Position numbers and translations under genes: made by a program. From NCBI RefSeq assembly GCF_020990385.1, contig NZ_CP087599.1, positions 310,001 to 374,000 of the forward strand: DNA of 64,000 nt. Reading direction: 5' to 3'. This document shows positions 16,681 to 26,298 of the stretch, one piece after another. Within the stretch, counting starts at the first letter, position 1; each line of letters opens with the position of its first letter. Origin of the DNA: Paracoccus sp. MA. GTDB taxonomy: Bacteria > Pseudomonadota > Alphaproteobacteria > Rhodobacterales > Rhodobacteraceae. The notes below the pieces were generated by a model. That model saw only the letters and a list, made by a program, of their open reading frames with translations. It had not been told where the DNA came from and did not search any database.

Positions 16681-18759
16681 ATGAATGGACATAAAATCCC
16701 GGTGCTGCTTGGCACGGTCGCCATGCTGGCATTGGCCACGGCCCCCGCGCTGGCTCAGGACAATCAGGGCATGGCCGAGGCGGTGCGGCTGGACGAAATC
16801 GTCCTGACCGGCGAAAAGCAGGCGCGCAGCATCAAGGATACCGCCTCTTCGGTGGCCGTCCTGACCACGCGCGACCTTGAGGAGAGCGGCGGGCAGGACA
16901 GCACCGCCGATGCGGCGACGGGCATCGCCAACGTGACCTATGTCGCCTCGGGCGGCCAAGGCGGCGCCCCCACCATCCGCGGGCAGGACAGCGAGGGTCC
17001 GAATTCCGGCGCGGTGGCCTTCTTCGGCGGCACGGCCCCGCGGCTGGCCTTCAATCTGGACGGGCATTACCTGGGCTATAACGAGATCGTCTGGGGCAGC
17101 CAGGCGCTTTGGGACGTCGAGTCGATCGAGGTCTTTCGCGGCCCGCAGACCGCGACCCAAGGCGCGAACTCGATCGCCGGGGCGATCATCGTCAAGACCA
17201 AGGATCCGACTTTCCAGCCCGAGGGCGCCGCGCAGCTGGAATATGGCAGCCACAACCGCCGCCGCGCCAGCCTGATGGCCTCGGGGCCCTTGTCCGAGGA
17301 TCTGGCCGGGCGCATCACCGTCGACTACTGGGCGCGCGACAATTACATCGACTATACCAACCCGGATTTCGCCGTCGGCTCGACCGACCAGGACCATGAA
17401 TCCCGCACCATCCGCGCCAAGCTGCTGTGGCAGCCGCAGGAGATCCCGGGGCTGGAGGGCAAGCTGACCTTCTCGCACAGCCTGACCAACCGGCCGAACT
17501 GGGAAGCCGCGACCGAGCCCTATGAGGATCTGGAAAGCGCCACCGCATCGAATCCCAGCTGGCGGCTGCGCACGAACACCACCATCCTGGATGTCAGCTA
17601 TGAATTCGGCAATGGCTGGACGCTGTTCAACCAGCTGCAATATTCCGACATCTGGATCAAACGCTCGACCGAGCCGGTCGACTCGGGCACGGCGACCCTG
17701 GATCAGGACGTGACCTCGAACGAAACGCGCGTGACCTTCGGCTCGCCCGAGGACCGGATCAGCGGCGTGGCGGGACTGTTCGTCTCGCGCACCGATTCGG
17801 ACGAGCTTCTGGATTACCGCGGCACCACCACCTATGACGACCGCAAGGACAGCCTGGGGATATTCGTCGAAACCACCTGGCGCCTTGCCGACCGCTGGAG
17901 CCTGACCGGCGGGCTGCGCTATCAGCGCGACGACATCACCCGGCGCGGCGTGTCGAGCTTTACCCCGAACGTGCTGGATTACGACGAAAGCTTCGACGCC
18001 TGGCTGCCCAGGATCGCGCTGGCCTATGACCTGGACGAATCGAGCCGCATCGGCGCCATGATCAGCAAGGGCTACAACCCGGGCGGGGTGACGCTGAACC
18101 TGACCAGCGGGGAATACGTGCCCTTTGACGCGGAGACCTCGTGGAACTACGAGATCTTCGGCCGCACCCGGCTGCTGGACGACCGGCTGGAGCTGACCGG
18201 CAACCTGTTCTACACCCAGCTCCATGATGCGCAGCGCTATGTCGTGACCAGCTTGCCCGAGAACATCGGCAGTTCGATCACCGTCAATGCCGAGCGCGCC
18301 AAGTCCTATGGCCTGGAACTGGGGATGGACTATCTGGTACGCGACAATCTGCGGGTCAAGGCGGGGCTGGGCCTGCTGCATACCGAGATCAGCCGCTTCA
18401 CCAGCGCGGAGGCGGATTACCAGGGCCACCGCTTCGGCCGGTCCCCGGACTATACGCTTTCGCTGGCGGCCGATTGGGACATCACCCCGGAATGGCGGCT
18501 CAGCGGCCAGCTGCGCCACACCGACGGCTATTATTCCGACGACAACGAGGACCGCGACACCTGGGTCGATTCCTATACCGTGGCCAATGCCCGGCTGACC
18601 TGGCAACCGCGCGAGAACCTGCAGGCCTTCGCCTATGTCAACAACCTGTTCGACGACCGCTCGGTGACCTATCTGCGGGCCAGCCGCTCGATCGGCGGCT
18701 TCGAGGCCACCGTGGTCGAGCCGCGCGAGGTGGGTATCGGCCTGAAGGTGACCTTCTGA
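16681..18759 (+). CDS. TonB-dependent ferric-siderophore receptor
   Basis: This 692-residue outer-membrane receptor starts at the ATG 16681; an in-frame TTG six bases upstream is less likely. It has a signal peptide (cleavage near APALAQD), a TonB box DEIVLTG, a plug domain with TIRGQDSEGP and VEVFRGPQ-type sequence (IEVFRGPQTATQGANSIAGA), then a long beta-barrel region rich in aromatic strand ends. The C-terminus is KVTF, ending in the expected Phe. It probably imports the ferric form of the siderophore encoded by this locus, or a xenosiderophore if the synthetase is dead. It is followed by a good terminator. Confidence 0.92.
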   Translation: MNGHKIPVLLGTVAMLALATAPALAQDNQGMAEAVRLDEIVLTGEKQARSIKDTASSVAVLTTRDLEESGGQDSTADAATGIANVTYVASGGQGGAPTIRGQDSEGPNSGAVAFFGGTAPRLAFNLDGHYLGYNEIVWGSQALWDVESIEVFRGPQTATQGANSIAGAIIVKTKDPTFQPEGAAQLEYGSHNRRRASLMASGPLSEDLAGRITVDYWARDNYIDYTNPDFAVGSTDQDHESRTIRAKLLWQPQEIPGLEGKLTFSHSLTNRPNWEAATEPYEDLESATASNPSWRLRTNTTILDVSYEFGNGWTLFNQLQYSDIWIKRSTEPVDSGTATLDQDVTSNETRVTFGSPEDRISGVAGLFVSRTDSDELLDYRGTTTYDDRKDSLGIFVETTWRLADRWSLTGGLRYQRDDITRRGVSSFTPNVLDYDESFDAWLPRIALAYDLDESSRIGAMISKGYNPGGVTLNLTSGEYVPFDAETSWNYEIFGRTRLLDDRLELTGNLFYTQLHDAQRYVVTSLPENIGSSITVNAERAKSYGLELGMDYLVRDNLRVKAGLGLLHTEISRFTSAEADYQGHRFGRSPDYTLSLAADWDITPEWRLSGQLRHTDGYYSDDNEDRDTWVDSYTVANARLTWQPRENLQAFAYVNNLFDDRSVTYLRASRSIGGFEATVVEPREVGIGLKVTF

Positions 18760-18871
18760 GGTAAAAGGTCCGGCGAGTTCGACATGGCCCAGGCGCTTCT
18801 GGCCGGCGCCCGGGCCGCACCGCCGGGCCGTCAGGCGCAATTCGACGCGAACGGCAGCGATCCGGACAAGG

Positions 18872-18898
18872 GCACCGGCATTTGGGCCGGTGCGTTTT
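18872..18898 (+). terminator. Rho-independent terminator after the TonB receptor
   Basis: An 8-bp stem (GCACCGGC at 18872-18879 with GCCGGTGC at 18886-18893) has a 6-base loop and is followed by GTTTTA. It lies about 110 bases after the receptor stop and 34 bases before the convergent pcaD stop. Confidence 0.75.
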
Positions 18899-18931
18899 AC
18901 AAAGATGAACCGGCGGAGTTGGGCCGAATTC

Positions 18932-19726
18932 TCACCGCCAAGGTGCTGCGGTCAGGAAATCCTTCAGGACGGTGTCGAACCGCGCCGCCGATTCCAGGTT
19001 CACGATGTGCCGCCCCGGCAGGGACAGGTGACGTCCGCCCCGCACCTCTCCGGCGATCGCGGCCAGTTCGGCCGGCGGGCAGACCGGATCGTCAGCCCCG
19101 GAAATCGCCAGCAGCGGATTGGCGATCTGGTGAAGCCGGCCGCGCAGATCCGCCCCGGCAAGCGCCGCGCAGCATCCCGCATAGCCATCGACCGAGGTGG
19201 CGGCGAAGCTGGCCAGGATCGCCGCGACGCTGGCCGGATCGGCCGCACGAAAGCCCGGCGTGAACCAGCGTTCCGCCGTCGCGGGAAGAAGGCTGCCCAA
19301 GCCCCCTGCCCTGACCTCGTCGATGCGGGCGTTCCAGCCTTCGGCGGTGCCGATCCGGGCGGCCGTGGCGCAGAGAACCACGCGCCCCAGCCGCGCCCCG
19401 GCATGGATCGCCAGCCATTGCCCGGTCAGCCCGCCGATGGACAGGCCGCAGAAATGGCTGCGCGCGATCCCCAGCGCGTCCCACAGCGCGATCACGTCGC
19501 CGCCCAGATCGGCCAGCCCGTAGGGCGGCAACGGCGCGCCGGACCGGCCATGGCCGCGGCGGTCATAGCGCAGGATGCGGAAATCCCGGCAAAGGCTTTC
19601 GATCTGGGCGTCCCACATATGCAGGTCGGTGCCCAGTGAATTGCAGAAGGTCAGCCACGGCTTTTCCCCGGCATCGCCGTCGATGCGGTAGTGCAGCCGG
19701 TGGGTGGGCAGGTCCAGGCAGGGCAT
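18932..19726 (-). CDS. pcaD: 3-oxoadipate enol-lactonase
   Basis: This 264-residue alpha/beta hydrolase opens the enol-lactone ring to 3-oxoadipate, the last step before CoA activation in the catechol branch. The nucleophile elbow is GLSIGG. The acid and base lie in SGADDPVCPP and LPGRHIVNLE. The N-terminal WLTFCNSLGTDLHMWD and LRYDRRGHG blocks are typical of PcaD/CatD. It is the last gene of the cat-ben operon, 62 bases after the transporter. It could equally be called catD; the reaction is the same. Confidence 0.88.
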   Translation of the reverse strand: MPCLDLPTHRLHYRIDGDAGEKPWLTFCNSLGTDLHMWDAQIESLCRDFRILRYDRRGHGRSGAPLPPYGLADLGGDVIALWDALGIARSHFCGLSIGGLTGQWLAIHAGARLGRVVLCATAARIGTAEGWNARIDEVRAGGLGSLLPATAERWFTPGFRAADPASVAAILASFAATSVDGYAGCCAALAGADLRGRLHQIANPLLAISGADDPVCPPAELAAIAGEVRGGRHLSLPGRHIVNLESAARFDTVLKDFLTAAPWR

Positions 19727-19788
19727 GGGCGGCCTTTCATGCGAATGCGGCGCGCGGCGAGGGGCCGCGCGCCTTGTTGCAGGGATCG

Positions 19789-21120
19789 TCAGGCGGCGGC
19801 AAGCCGCGCCGTGTCGCGGGCGCGCCCGTTGGCAAGCGCGAAGACCAGCATCGCCAGGGCCGAGACCGCCGCCGGGATCGCGAAGAGCAGGAAGTTCTGC
19901 TCCAGCGGCAGTTCCCGCGCCAGCAGCACCCCGCCGAAGGTCGGCCCGACGATGGCGCCGATCCGGCCCACGCCCGAGGCCCAGCCCAGCCCGGTCGAGC
20001 GCACCGACAGGTTATAAAGCTGCGCCACGCTGGCATAGAGCAGGATCTGCGTGCCGATGGTCGTGGCCCCCGCGACGAAGACCAGCAGGAACAGCATCGC
20101 CGGCGCCGGGTTGAAGCCAATCAGCGCGATGGATGCCCCGGCGGCGGCGAAGAAGGCGACCACCACCTTCGGCAGGCCGAAACGGTCGCCCAGCCACCCT
20201 CCGGCGATCGCCCCCGCCATGCCGCCGAAATTCAGCGAGAACAGCGACAGCAGGCTCGCCCGTTCCGCATATCCGGCCTCTTGCAGCACCTTGGGCAGCC
20301 ACGACGACAGCAGATAGACCAGCAGCAGGCAGCAGAAGAAGGACAGCCACAGCATCAGCGTGCGCAGCGTCCGGCCGTGGCGGAACAGCTCGGCGACGGA
20401 TGCCGAGGCGCCCTTGGTCTCGGTGAAGACCAGCTGGTCATCGGCCGCCAGCGGGCTGGCCGGGTTGATGCGGGCAAAGATGCGCCGCGCCTCGTCCTGC
20501 CTGCCCTGACGGATCAGGAAACCCAGCGATTCCGGCAGTTTCCACAGCACCAGCGGCAGCAGCAGCAGCGGCACCGCGGCGATGAAGAACATCGGCTGCC
20601 AGCCGAAGGAGGGGATCAGCCCGACGCCCAGCCCCGCCGCGACCATGCCGCCGACCGAATAGCCCGAAAACATCAGCGCCACCATGGTGCCGCGCAGGCG
20701 CTTGGGCGCATATTCGTTCATCAGCGCCACGGCATTCGGCATCAGCCCGCCGCAGCCCAGGCCGGCGATGAAGCGGAAGATCTTGAACTGCTCGGGCGAG
20801 GTGGCAAAGCCGGTCAGCACGGTGGCCGAGGTGAACAGCACGAAGCTGATCGCGACGCCCTTCTTGCGGCCGATCCGGTCGGCCAGCGGGCCCAGGATCA
20901 GCGCCCCGAACATCATCCCGAACAGCGCCCAGGCCTGCAGCGCGCCGGCCTGCGGCTTGGTCAGGCCCCATTCCGCGATCAGCGTGGGCAGCACCGTGCC
21001 CGCCACGAAGACATCGTATCCGTCGACGACCAGCAGCGTGCCGCACAGCGCGACCACCATCCATTGGAAGCGGCCGAACGGACCCTGGTCTATCGCCTCG
21101 CTGACATCTATGTTTCGCAT
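19789..21120 (-). CDS. benK: Aromatic acid:H+ symporter (AAHS family MFS), probably benzoate
   Basis: This 443-residue twelve-helix transporter of the major facilitator superfamily has the AAHS-type DGYDVFVAGTVLP motif in the first helix, GPLADRIGRKKGV in the 2-3 loop and GWLGDRFGLPK in the equivalent 8-9 loop. It closely matches the layout of BenK, PcaK and MhpT. It lies 61 bases after benD and 62 before pcaD in the same operon, so benzoate is the expected substrate. A cis,cis-muconate transporter (MucK) is a close alternative within the family. Confidence 0.88.
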   Translation of the reverse strand: MRNIDVSEAIDQGPFGRFQWMVVALCGTLLVVDGYDVFVAGTVLPTLIAEWGLTKPQAGALQAWALFGMMFGALILGPLADRIGRKKGVAISFVLFTSATVLTGFATSPEQFKIFRFIAGLGCGGLMPNAVALMNEYAPKRLRGTMVALMFSGYSVGGMVAAGLGVGLIPSFGWQPMFFIAAVPLLLLPLVLWKLPESLGFLIRQGRQDEARRIFARINPASPLAADDQLVFTETKGASASVAELFRHGRTLRTLMLWLSFFCCLLLVYLLSSWLPKVLQEAGYAERASLLSLFSLNFGGMAGAIAGGWLGDRFGLPKVVVAFFAAAGASIALIGFNPAPAMLFLLVFVAGATTIGTQILLYASVAQLYNLSVRSTGLGWASGVGRIGAIVGPTFGGVLLARELPLEQNFLLFAIPAAVSALAMLVFALANGRARDTARLAAA

Positions 21121-21181
21121 GTCGTTCCTCCCTTGTTTTTCGCTTGAAAGCCCGGTCAGCCGCTGTCGCCCCCCGCGACGC

Positions 21182-21967
21182 TCATCCCGTGTCGCCTCCG
21201 GCGACGGGCAGGACGGATCCGGTGATGTAGGATGCCTCGTCCGAGGCCAGGAACAGGATCGGCGCGACCTGTTCGTCGATGGTGCCGTAGCGCCTCATCG
21301 GGGCCGATTGCGTCACCTGCTCCACGACTTCGGCCATCCATTGCCGCTCGGCCGGGCTGTCGCCCTCGGCATTGCGCGGGATGCGGCGCGGCGGCGCCTC
21401 GGTCCCGCCGGGAGCGGTGGCGACCACGCGGATGTTCTGCGCCGCAAGCTCCATCGCCAGGGATTGCGTGATCGCGTTGACGCCGCCCTTGGCCGCCGAA
21501 TAAGGGACGCGATGGATCCCCCGCGTGGCGTTCGAGGAGACGTTGACGATGGTGCCGCCGCCGCGCGCCGCCAGATGCGGCAGGACCGCCCGGCAGCAAT
21601 AGAGCGTCGGCATCAAGGATCGACGGATCTCGGCGTCGATCTGGGCGGGCTCGAATTCGGCAAAGGGCCGCATGCGGATCGCGCCGCCCACGTTGTTGAT
21701 CAAGATGTCGATGCCGCCGAACGTTTCGGCCGCATGGCGCATCGCGGCCTCGGCGCCGTCCCAGGTCTCCAGGTCGGCGATGAAGGCGGCGGCATCGCCG
21801 CCCGCCTCGGCCGCCACCTCGGCCACGAAATCGGCGCGGTCCACGAACAGCACCCGCCCCCCTTCGGCCGCCGCGCGCAAGGCCACGGCGCGGCCGATGC
21901 CCTGCGCGGCCCCGGTCACGACCAGCACCTTGCCCACGAAACGCCCGGCGAAGACGGCCCCGGTCAT
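21182..21967 (-). CDS. benD: Benzoate cis-diol dehydrogenase
   Basis: This 261-residue short-chain dehydrogenase oxidises and decarboxylates the cis-diol made from benzoate to give catechol and NADH. The cofactor motif TGAAQGIG and the catalytic Ser and YSAAKGG are present. NNVGGAIRMRPFAEFE and APGGTEAPPRRIPRN are typical of BenD. Its ATG overlaps the benC stop (ATGA, 21964-21967), so expression is coupled to the reductase. Confidence 0.92.
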   Translation of the reverse strand: MTGAVFAGRFVGKVLVVTGAAQGIGRAVALRAAAEGGRVLFVDRADFVAEVAAEAGGDAAAFIADLETWDGAEAAMRHAAETFGGIDILINNVGGAIRMRPFAEFEPAQIDAEIRRSLMPTLYCCRAVLPHLAARGGGTIVNVSSNATRGIHRVPYSAAKGGVNAITQSLAMELAAQNIRVVATAPGGTEAPPRRIPRNAEGDSPAERQWMAEVVEQVTQSAPMRRYGTIDEQVAPILFLASDEASYITGSVLPVAGGDTG

Positions 21968-22983
21968 GCGATGGCCTTCAGGGGCGCGTTGGGGGTGAAC
22001 TTCTCGTAATGGAAGCTGGCGGGGCGGATGCCGTTTTCATCCAGATAGTTACGCACGGCATCGACCATGGGCGGGGGGCCGCACAGATAGACATCGACCC
22101 CGCCCGCCGCCAGCATGTCGCCGGGCATATGCTGCGTGACCCAGCCCTTGCGGGGATGGGCGGATGCGGGATCGGCCACGACAGTCGCGAAGGTGAAGTT
22201 CGGCAACCGGCCTGCATAGGCGGCAATCTGGTCCACCAGCACCAGGTCCAGGTCGCGCGTCACGCCATAGACCAGGTGGATCTGGCGCTGCGACCCGGCG
22301 CGGGCCAGGACCTCCAGCATCGACAGGAAGGGCGCAAGGCCGGTGCCGCCCGCCAGGAACAAGAGCGGCCCGTCGCCGTCCCGCAGATAGAAGCTGCCCA
22401 TCGGCCCGGTCAGCTCCAGCCGCTCGCCCGGCTGCGCACGGGCCAGCCAGCCGCCCATCAGCCCGCCGGGGATCTTCTTGATCAGGAAGCCCAGCCGATG
22501 CTCGCCCGGCGCGGAGCTGAAGGAATAGGAACGGTGATCGCAGCTGCCCGGCACGCCGATATTGACATATTGCCCCGGCAGGAAGGCGGGGGCGTCCTCC
22601 ACCTCAAGCTCCAGCACCACGGCCGCGTCCTGATGCGGCTCGATCCGCGTCACGGTGGCGGCAAAGACCTGCTGGCCGGTCTTGCAGGCCTGCGAGGTCG
22701 TGGGCACCGACAGCACGCAATCCGAGGACGGCACCATCTGGCAGGTCAGCACCAGCCCCTCGGCAGCCTCGTCCTCGGTCAGGGCGTCCTCGATATAGTC
22801 CTCGCCCATGTCATAGGCGCCGCTTTCGGCGCGGCACTTGCAGGTGCCGCAGACGCCGTCCGAGCAGTCCATCGGCAGGTTGATCTTGTTGCGGAACGCG
22901 GCGTCGAGAACCTTCTCGCCCGGCTTGCAATCGACGAAGCGGGTGATCCCGTCCTCGAAGTTCAATGCGATGCGGTAGCACAT
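21964..22983 (-). CDS. benC: Benzoate 1,2-dioxygenase electron-transfer component
   Basis: This 339-residue reductase has an N-terminal plant-type 2Fe-2S domain (cysteines in CSDGVCGTCKC and the later TCQM), an FAD-binding domain (RSYSFSS), and an NAD-binding domain (FLAGGTGLAPFLSML, YLCGPPPMVDAV). It passes electrons from NADH to the BenAB oxygenase. It starts 34 bases after benB and overlaps benD by four bases. Confidence 0.93.
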   Translation of the reverse strand: MCYRIALNFEDGITRFVDCKPGEKVLDAAFRNKINLPMDCSDGVCGTCKCRAESGAYDMGEDYIEDALTEDEAAEGLVLTCQMVPSSDCVLSVPTTSQACKTGQQVFAATVTRIEPHQDAAVVLELEVEDAPAFLPGQYVNIGVPGSCDHRSYSFSSAPGEHRLGFLIKKIPGGLMGGWLARAQPGERLELTGPMGSFYLRDGDGPLLFLAGGTGLAPFLSMLEVLARAGSQRQIHLVYGVTRDLDLVLVDQIAAYAGRLPNFTFATVVADPASAHPRKGWVTQHMPGDMLAAGGVDVYLCGPPPMVDAVRNYLDENGIRPASFHYEKFTPNAPLKAIA

Positions 22984-23017
22984 GGTCGCCTCCTCCTTGC
23001 GGTTGTGCTGGGACGGA

Positions 23018-23533
23018 TCAGACGTGATAGACGTCGATGACCTGGCGGATGTAGTCGTTCTTCAGGACGATCTTCTTGGCGGCGATGGCCAGCCCGTCGC
23101 CGGTCCGTCGCAGGGTCACGAAGATGGTCCCGAAGAACTGGTCGGTGACCTTGTAGCGGTGGTTCAGCGTATGGAAGTTGTAGCGGACATCCACCTCGGT
23201 CCCCCGGTCCTCGACCACCTCGACATTCAGGACGGCGTGGCTGGTGCGCGGCTCGGGCGTCGAGGCGCCGGAACGCTCGGTCTTGATGCGGAAGACGCGA
23301 TCCTCCAGCCCCTCGCGGTTCGGGTAATAGATCAGCGAGATCTGCGACTGCGGATCCTCGGTGATCTGGTCGTTGTCGTCCCAGGCGGGCATCCAGTAGG
23401 TGACGTCGGGCGCATAGCAGGTCAGCCATTCGTCCCATTGCCGGTCATCGAGCAGGCGCGCCTCGCGATAGAGAAAGGCGCAGATGGCGTCGTAGCCCAG
23501 GCTGGTGCCGGTGGTGTCGTGATCCAGGCTCAT
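23018..23533 (-). CDS. benB: Benzoate 1,2-dioxygenase small (beta) subunit
   Basis: This 171-residue structural subunit of the ring-hydroxylating dioxygenase has [20 protein letters not shown] at the N-terminus and [18 protein letters not shown] near the end, as in BenB. The start at 23533 overlaps the benA stop (ATGA), which fixes it; the frame is open far upstream within benA but that part is benA read out of frame. The subunit has a cystatin-like fold and no metal. Confidence 0.92.
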   Translation of the reverse strand: MSLDHDTTGTSLGYDAICAFLYREARLLDDRQWDEWLTCYAPDVTYWMPAWDDNDQITEDPQSQISLIYYPNREGLEDRVFRIKTERSGASTPEPRTSHAVLNVEVVEDRGTEVDVRYNFHTLNHRYKVTDQFFGTIFVTLRRTGDGLAIAAKKIVLKNDYIRQVIDVYHV

Positions 23534-24888
23534 GCCGCGGCCCCCCTTTTCTCGGCGGCAAGCGCGTCGCGCATCACCCCGGCCCAATATTCGTGCTGGC
23601 AGACGAACAGCCCCTCGTCCTCGCTGCGTTCGCCGGACAGAAGCGGCTTCAGCCCCATGCGCCGGGCGTTCTCGTCCGGCCCGTCGATCCACAGCGGCGC
23701 GCCGCGCGACATGTCGTTCCACAGCGCCAGGCTGCCGGCATAGGCGGTCTGGCAGGCGCGGAATTCCTCGAGGTCGTCCGAGGTGCCCATGCCCGACACG
23801 TTGAAGAAATCCTCGTATTGGCGGATGCGATGGGCGCGGTCCTCGGCGGACTCGCCCTTGGGCGCGAAGCAGAAGATGGTGACTTCGGTCTTGTCCACGG
23901 AAAGCGGGCGGACGACGCGGATCTGGGTGCTGAACTGGTCCATCAGGAACACGTTCGGATAGAGGCAGAGGTTGCGCGTCTGGTTGACGATGAAGCCCGC
24001 CTTCTCCTCGCCCAGCCGGGCCACAAGATCCTCGCGGCGGTTCCAGACCGGCCGGACCTCGGGGTTCTTCGTGTTGGTCCACAGCAGGATATGGCCGTTC
24101 TCGAACCCATAGACGCCGGCGACGGACTTCGACCAGCTGTTGGCGTCCACCGCCTTGGTGCCGGTTTCGCTGCGCCGCTCCATGGTGGTGGCATAGTTCC
24201 AATGCACCGAGCTGACGTGATAGCCGTCGCAGCCGTTCTCCATCTGCAGCTTCCAGTTGCCGTCGTAGATATAGGAGGAATTGCCGCGCAGGACCTCCAG
24301 CCCCTCGGGGGCCTGGTCAACGATCTGGTCGATGATGATGGTGGTTTCGCCCAGGAACTCCTCCAGCGGCGCGACATCGGCATTGAGGCTGCCGAACAGG
24401 AAGCCGCGATAGCTTTCGAAGCGTGCCACGCGGGTCAGGTCGTGCGAGCCGTCCTTGCCGAACTGTTCGGGATATTGCGTCGTCTTGGCGTCCTTGACCT
24501 TCAGCAGCTTGCCGGTGTTGGAAAAGGTCCAGCCGTGGAACGGGCAGGTGAAGCTGCCCTTGTTGCCCTGCTTGCGGCGGCACAGCATCGCACCCTTGTG
24601 GGCGCAGGCATTGATGACCGCGTGCAGCGTGCCGGTCTTGTCGCGGGTGATGACCACCGGCTGGCGGCCGATCCAGGTGGTGTAATAGTCGTTCGGTTCG
24701 GGGATCTGGCTTTCATGCGCCAGATAGACCCAGTTGCCTTCGAAGATGTGCTTCATCTCCAGCGCGAACAGGTCCTCGTTGGTGAAGATGTCGCGGCGGC
24801 AGCGGTAGAGGCCGGCCTCCTTGTCGTCCTGCACGGCCGTCGCCAGAAGTTGATCCAGGTCGCGTGCCTTCTCGATGATCGCGGACAT
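23530..24888 (-). CDS. benA: Benzoate 1,2-dioxygenase large (alpha) subunit
   Basis: This 452-residue catalytic subunit inserts both oxygen atoms into benzoate to give the 1,2-cis-diol. The Rieske cluster motif is CAHKGAML followed by CPFHGW. The mononuclear iron site is in the C-terminal half ([15 protein letters not shown]). The start at 24888 ([10 protein letters not shown]) is set by GGAGGAAAG just upstream. It lies 112 bases after catA in the same direction and overlaps benB by four bases. Confidence 0.94.
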   Translation of the reverse strand: MSAIIEKARDLDQLLATAVQDDKEAGLYRCRRDIFTNEDLFALEMKHIFEGNWVYLAHESQIPEPNDYYTTWIGRQPVVITRDKTGTLHAVINACAHKGAMLCRRKQGNKGSFTCPFHGWTFSNTGKLLKVKDAKTTQYPEQFGKDGSHDLTRVARFESYRGFLFGSLNADVAPLEEFLGETTIIIDQIVDQAPEGLEVLRGNSSYIYDGNWKLQMENGCDGYHVSSVHWNYATTMERRSETGTKAVDANSWSKSVAGVYGFENGHILLWTNTKNPEVRPVWNRREDLVARLGEEKAGFIVNQTRNLCLYPNVFLMDQFSTQIRVVRPLSVDKTEVTIFCFAPKGESAEDRAHRIRQYEDFFNVSGMGTSDDLEEFRACQTAYAGSLALWNDMSRGAPLWIDGPDENARRMGLKPLLSGERSEDEGLFVCQHEYWAGVMRDALAAEKRGAAA

Positions 24889-25000
24889 GAGCTTTCCTCC
24901 CAGGGGATGCGCCTTTCGCGGGCCGGCCCCTGCCAGATGTCGGTGATGGTTGATCGGGTTCGGAAGGGGGCGGCCTGCGGCGGCCGCCCGAGAGCATCGG

Positions 25001-25939
25001 TCAGGCGGCAGCGCGGCGGCGCTGTTCATTGGCCTGGTTGTCGACGCCATCGACCAGGGCGGTCAGGTGGATGTCGAATTCGATCTCGGCAAAGGGGCCG
25101 TTCAAGCCGTTGGCGTGGATGCTGTCCTCGTCGGTGCGCTCGACGACATGCGGCACCAGCCCTTCGCGGGTCGCATAGGCGAAATCGTCGTCGATCAGCG
25201 GATCGCCCTCGATATTGATCTGCGTGGTCAGCTTGCGGTGGCCGTCGGCGCTGACGAAGAAATGGATATGCGCCGGCCGCTGGCCATGGCGGCCAAGCGC
25301 CGACAGCAGGGCCTCGGTCGGGCTGCCGGGGGGCACGCCATAGCCGCTGGGCAGGATGCTCTGGAACCTGTAGCGGCCCTGATCGTCGGTGATGATGGTG
25401 CGGCGCATGTTGAAGGGCGCCTGCTTGCCGGTCGGATCGAAATGCGAATAGAAGCCGCGGGTGTCGCAATGCCAGACCTCGACCTTGGCGCCCGGCAGCG
25501 GCCTGCCGTCCGATCCGTGGACCGTGCCGTGCATGATCAGCGTGTGGCCGTCGGTGTCGGTGCCGTCGTCCAGCCGCGCGAAGCCCACCGATTCCGGGGC
25601 ACCCGCGACATAGAGCGGCCCCTCGATGGTGCGCGGCGTGGGGTTCTCGATCCCCAGCGAGGCGTCGATGGCGTCCAGCCGCTCGTCGATGAAGTGATCG
25701 ACCCCCAGGCCCGGCGAGACCAGCCCGGCCTGCCCGGCCGCGCCCAGATCGTTCAGCCAGGCCACGCCCGTCCAGTATTCGTCGGGGGTGATGTCCAGGT
25801 CGTCGATGGCCTTGAACAGGTCGGACATCAGCCGATGCACGATCTGCTTCATGCGCGGATCGCCCTTGTCGTTGTTCAACCCGCTGAGTTCCTTCAGGAA
25901 CTCCTGCACATCGGGTCGATCGAAAATCTTGACGGTCAT
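25001..25939 (-). CDS. catA: Catechol 1,2-dioxygenase
   Basis: This 312-residue intradiol dioxygenase cleaves catechol to cis,cis-muconate. The Fe(III) ligands are recognisable: Tyr in [11 protein letters not shown], Tyr in [13 protein letters not shown], and His in RPAHIHFFV. The N-terminal helical linker ([14 protein letters not shown]) is the usual dimerisation region. It lies 66 bases after catC and is the shared step between the cat and ben parts of the operon. Confidence 0.95.
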   Translation of the reverse strand: MTVKIFDRPDVQEFLKELSGLNNDKGDPRMKQIVHRLMSDLFKAIDDLDITPDEYWTGVAWLNDLGAAGQAGLVSPGLGVDHFIDERLDAIDASLGIENPTPRTIEGPLYVAGAPESVGFARLDDGTDTDGHTLIMHGTVHGSDGRPLPGAKVEVWHCDTRGFYSHFDPTGKQAPFNMRRTIITDDQGRYRFQSILPSGYGVPPGSPTEALLSALGRHGQRPAHIHFFVSADGHRKLTTQINIEGDPLIDDDFAYATREGLVPHVVERTDEDSIHANGLNGPFAEIEFDIHLTALVDGVDNQANEQRRRAAA

Positions 25940-26005
25940 GGTTTCTCCTCCTGGATTCGCTTGGAAACTGGGCGGGCAGGCTTCCCCGGACCTGCCCGTT
26001 GGGAC

Positions 26006-26296
26006 TTAGCTGTCATCCTCGCGGATGGCGGAAGGGTGGCGCAGAAGCGGCGTGACCTCGATCTCCATGAACGGAAACAGGGGCAGGCCGGACAGGATCT
26101 GGTGCAGCTCGTCGTTGTCGCCGACGTCGAAGATGCTGACATTCGCGTATTGCCCCGCGACCCGCCAGATATGGCGCCATTTGCCGCTGCGCTGCAGATC
26201 CTGCGCATAGGCCTTTTCGCGCGCGATGATCCCGGCGGCTTCCTCGGCCGGCAGATCGCGGGGAAGCTTCACGGTCATGGCGACATGGAACAGCAT
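26006..26296 (-). CDS. catC: Muconolactone delta-isomerase
   Basis: This 96-residue enzyme converts muconolactone to 3-oxoadipate enol-lactone. It has the family N-terminus MLFHVAMTVKLPRDL and the EKAYAQDLQRSGKWRHIWRV and IFDVGDNDELH blocks. The start at 26296 lies 2 bases after the catB stop, so the two are translationally coupled. The family forms decamers of such small subunits. Confidence 0.94.
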   Translation of the reverse strand: MLFHVAMTVKLPRDLPAEEAAGIIAREKAYAQDLQRSGKWRHIWRVAGQYANVSIFDVGDNDELHQILSGLPLFPFMEIEVTPLLRHPSAIREDDS

Positions 26297-26298
26297 CG

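Noticed and set aside
16579..18840. Minus-strand frame opposite the TonB receptor
   Set aside because: Antisense shadow of a well-supported receptor gene; no motif.
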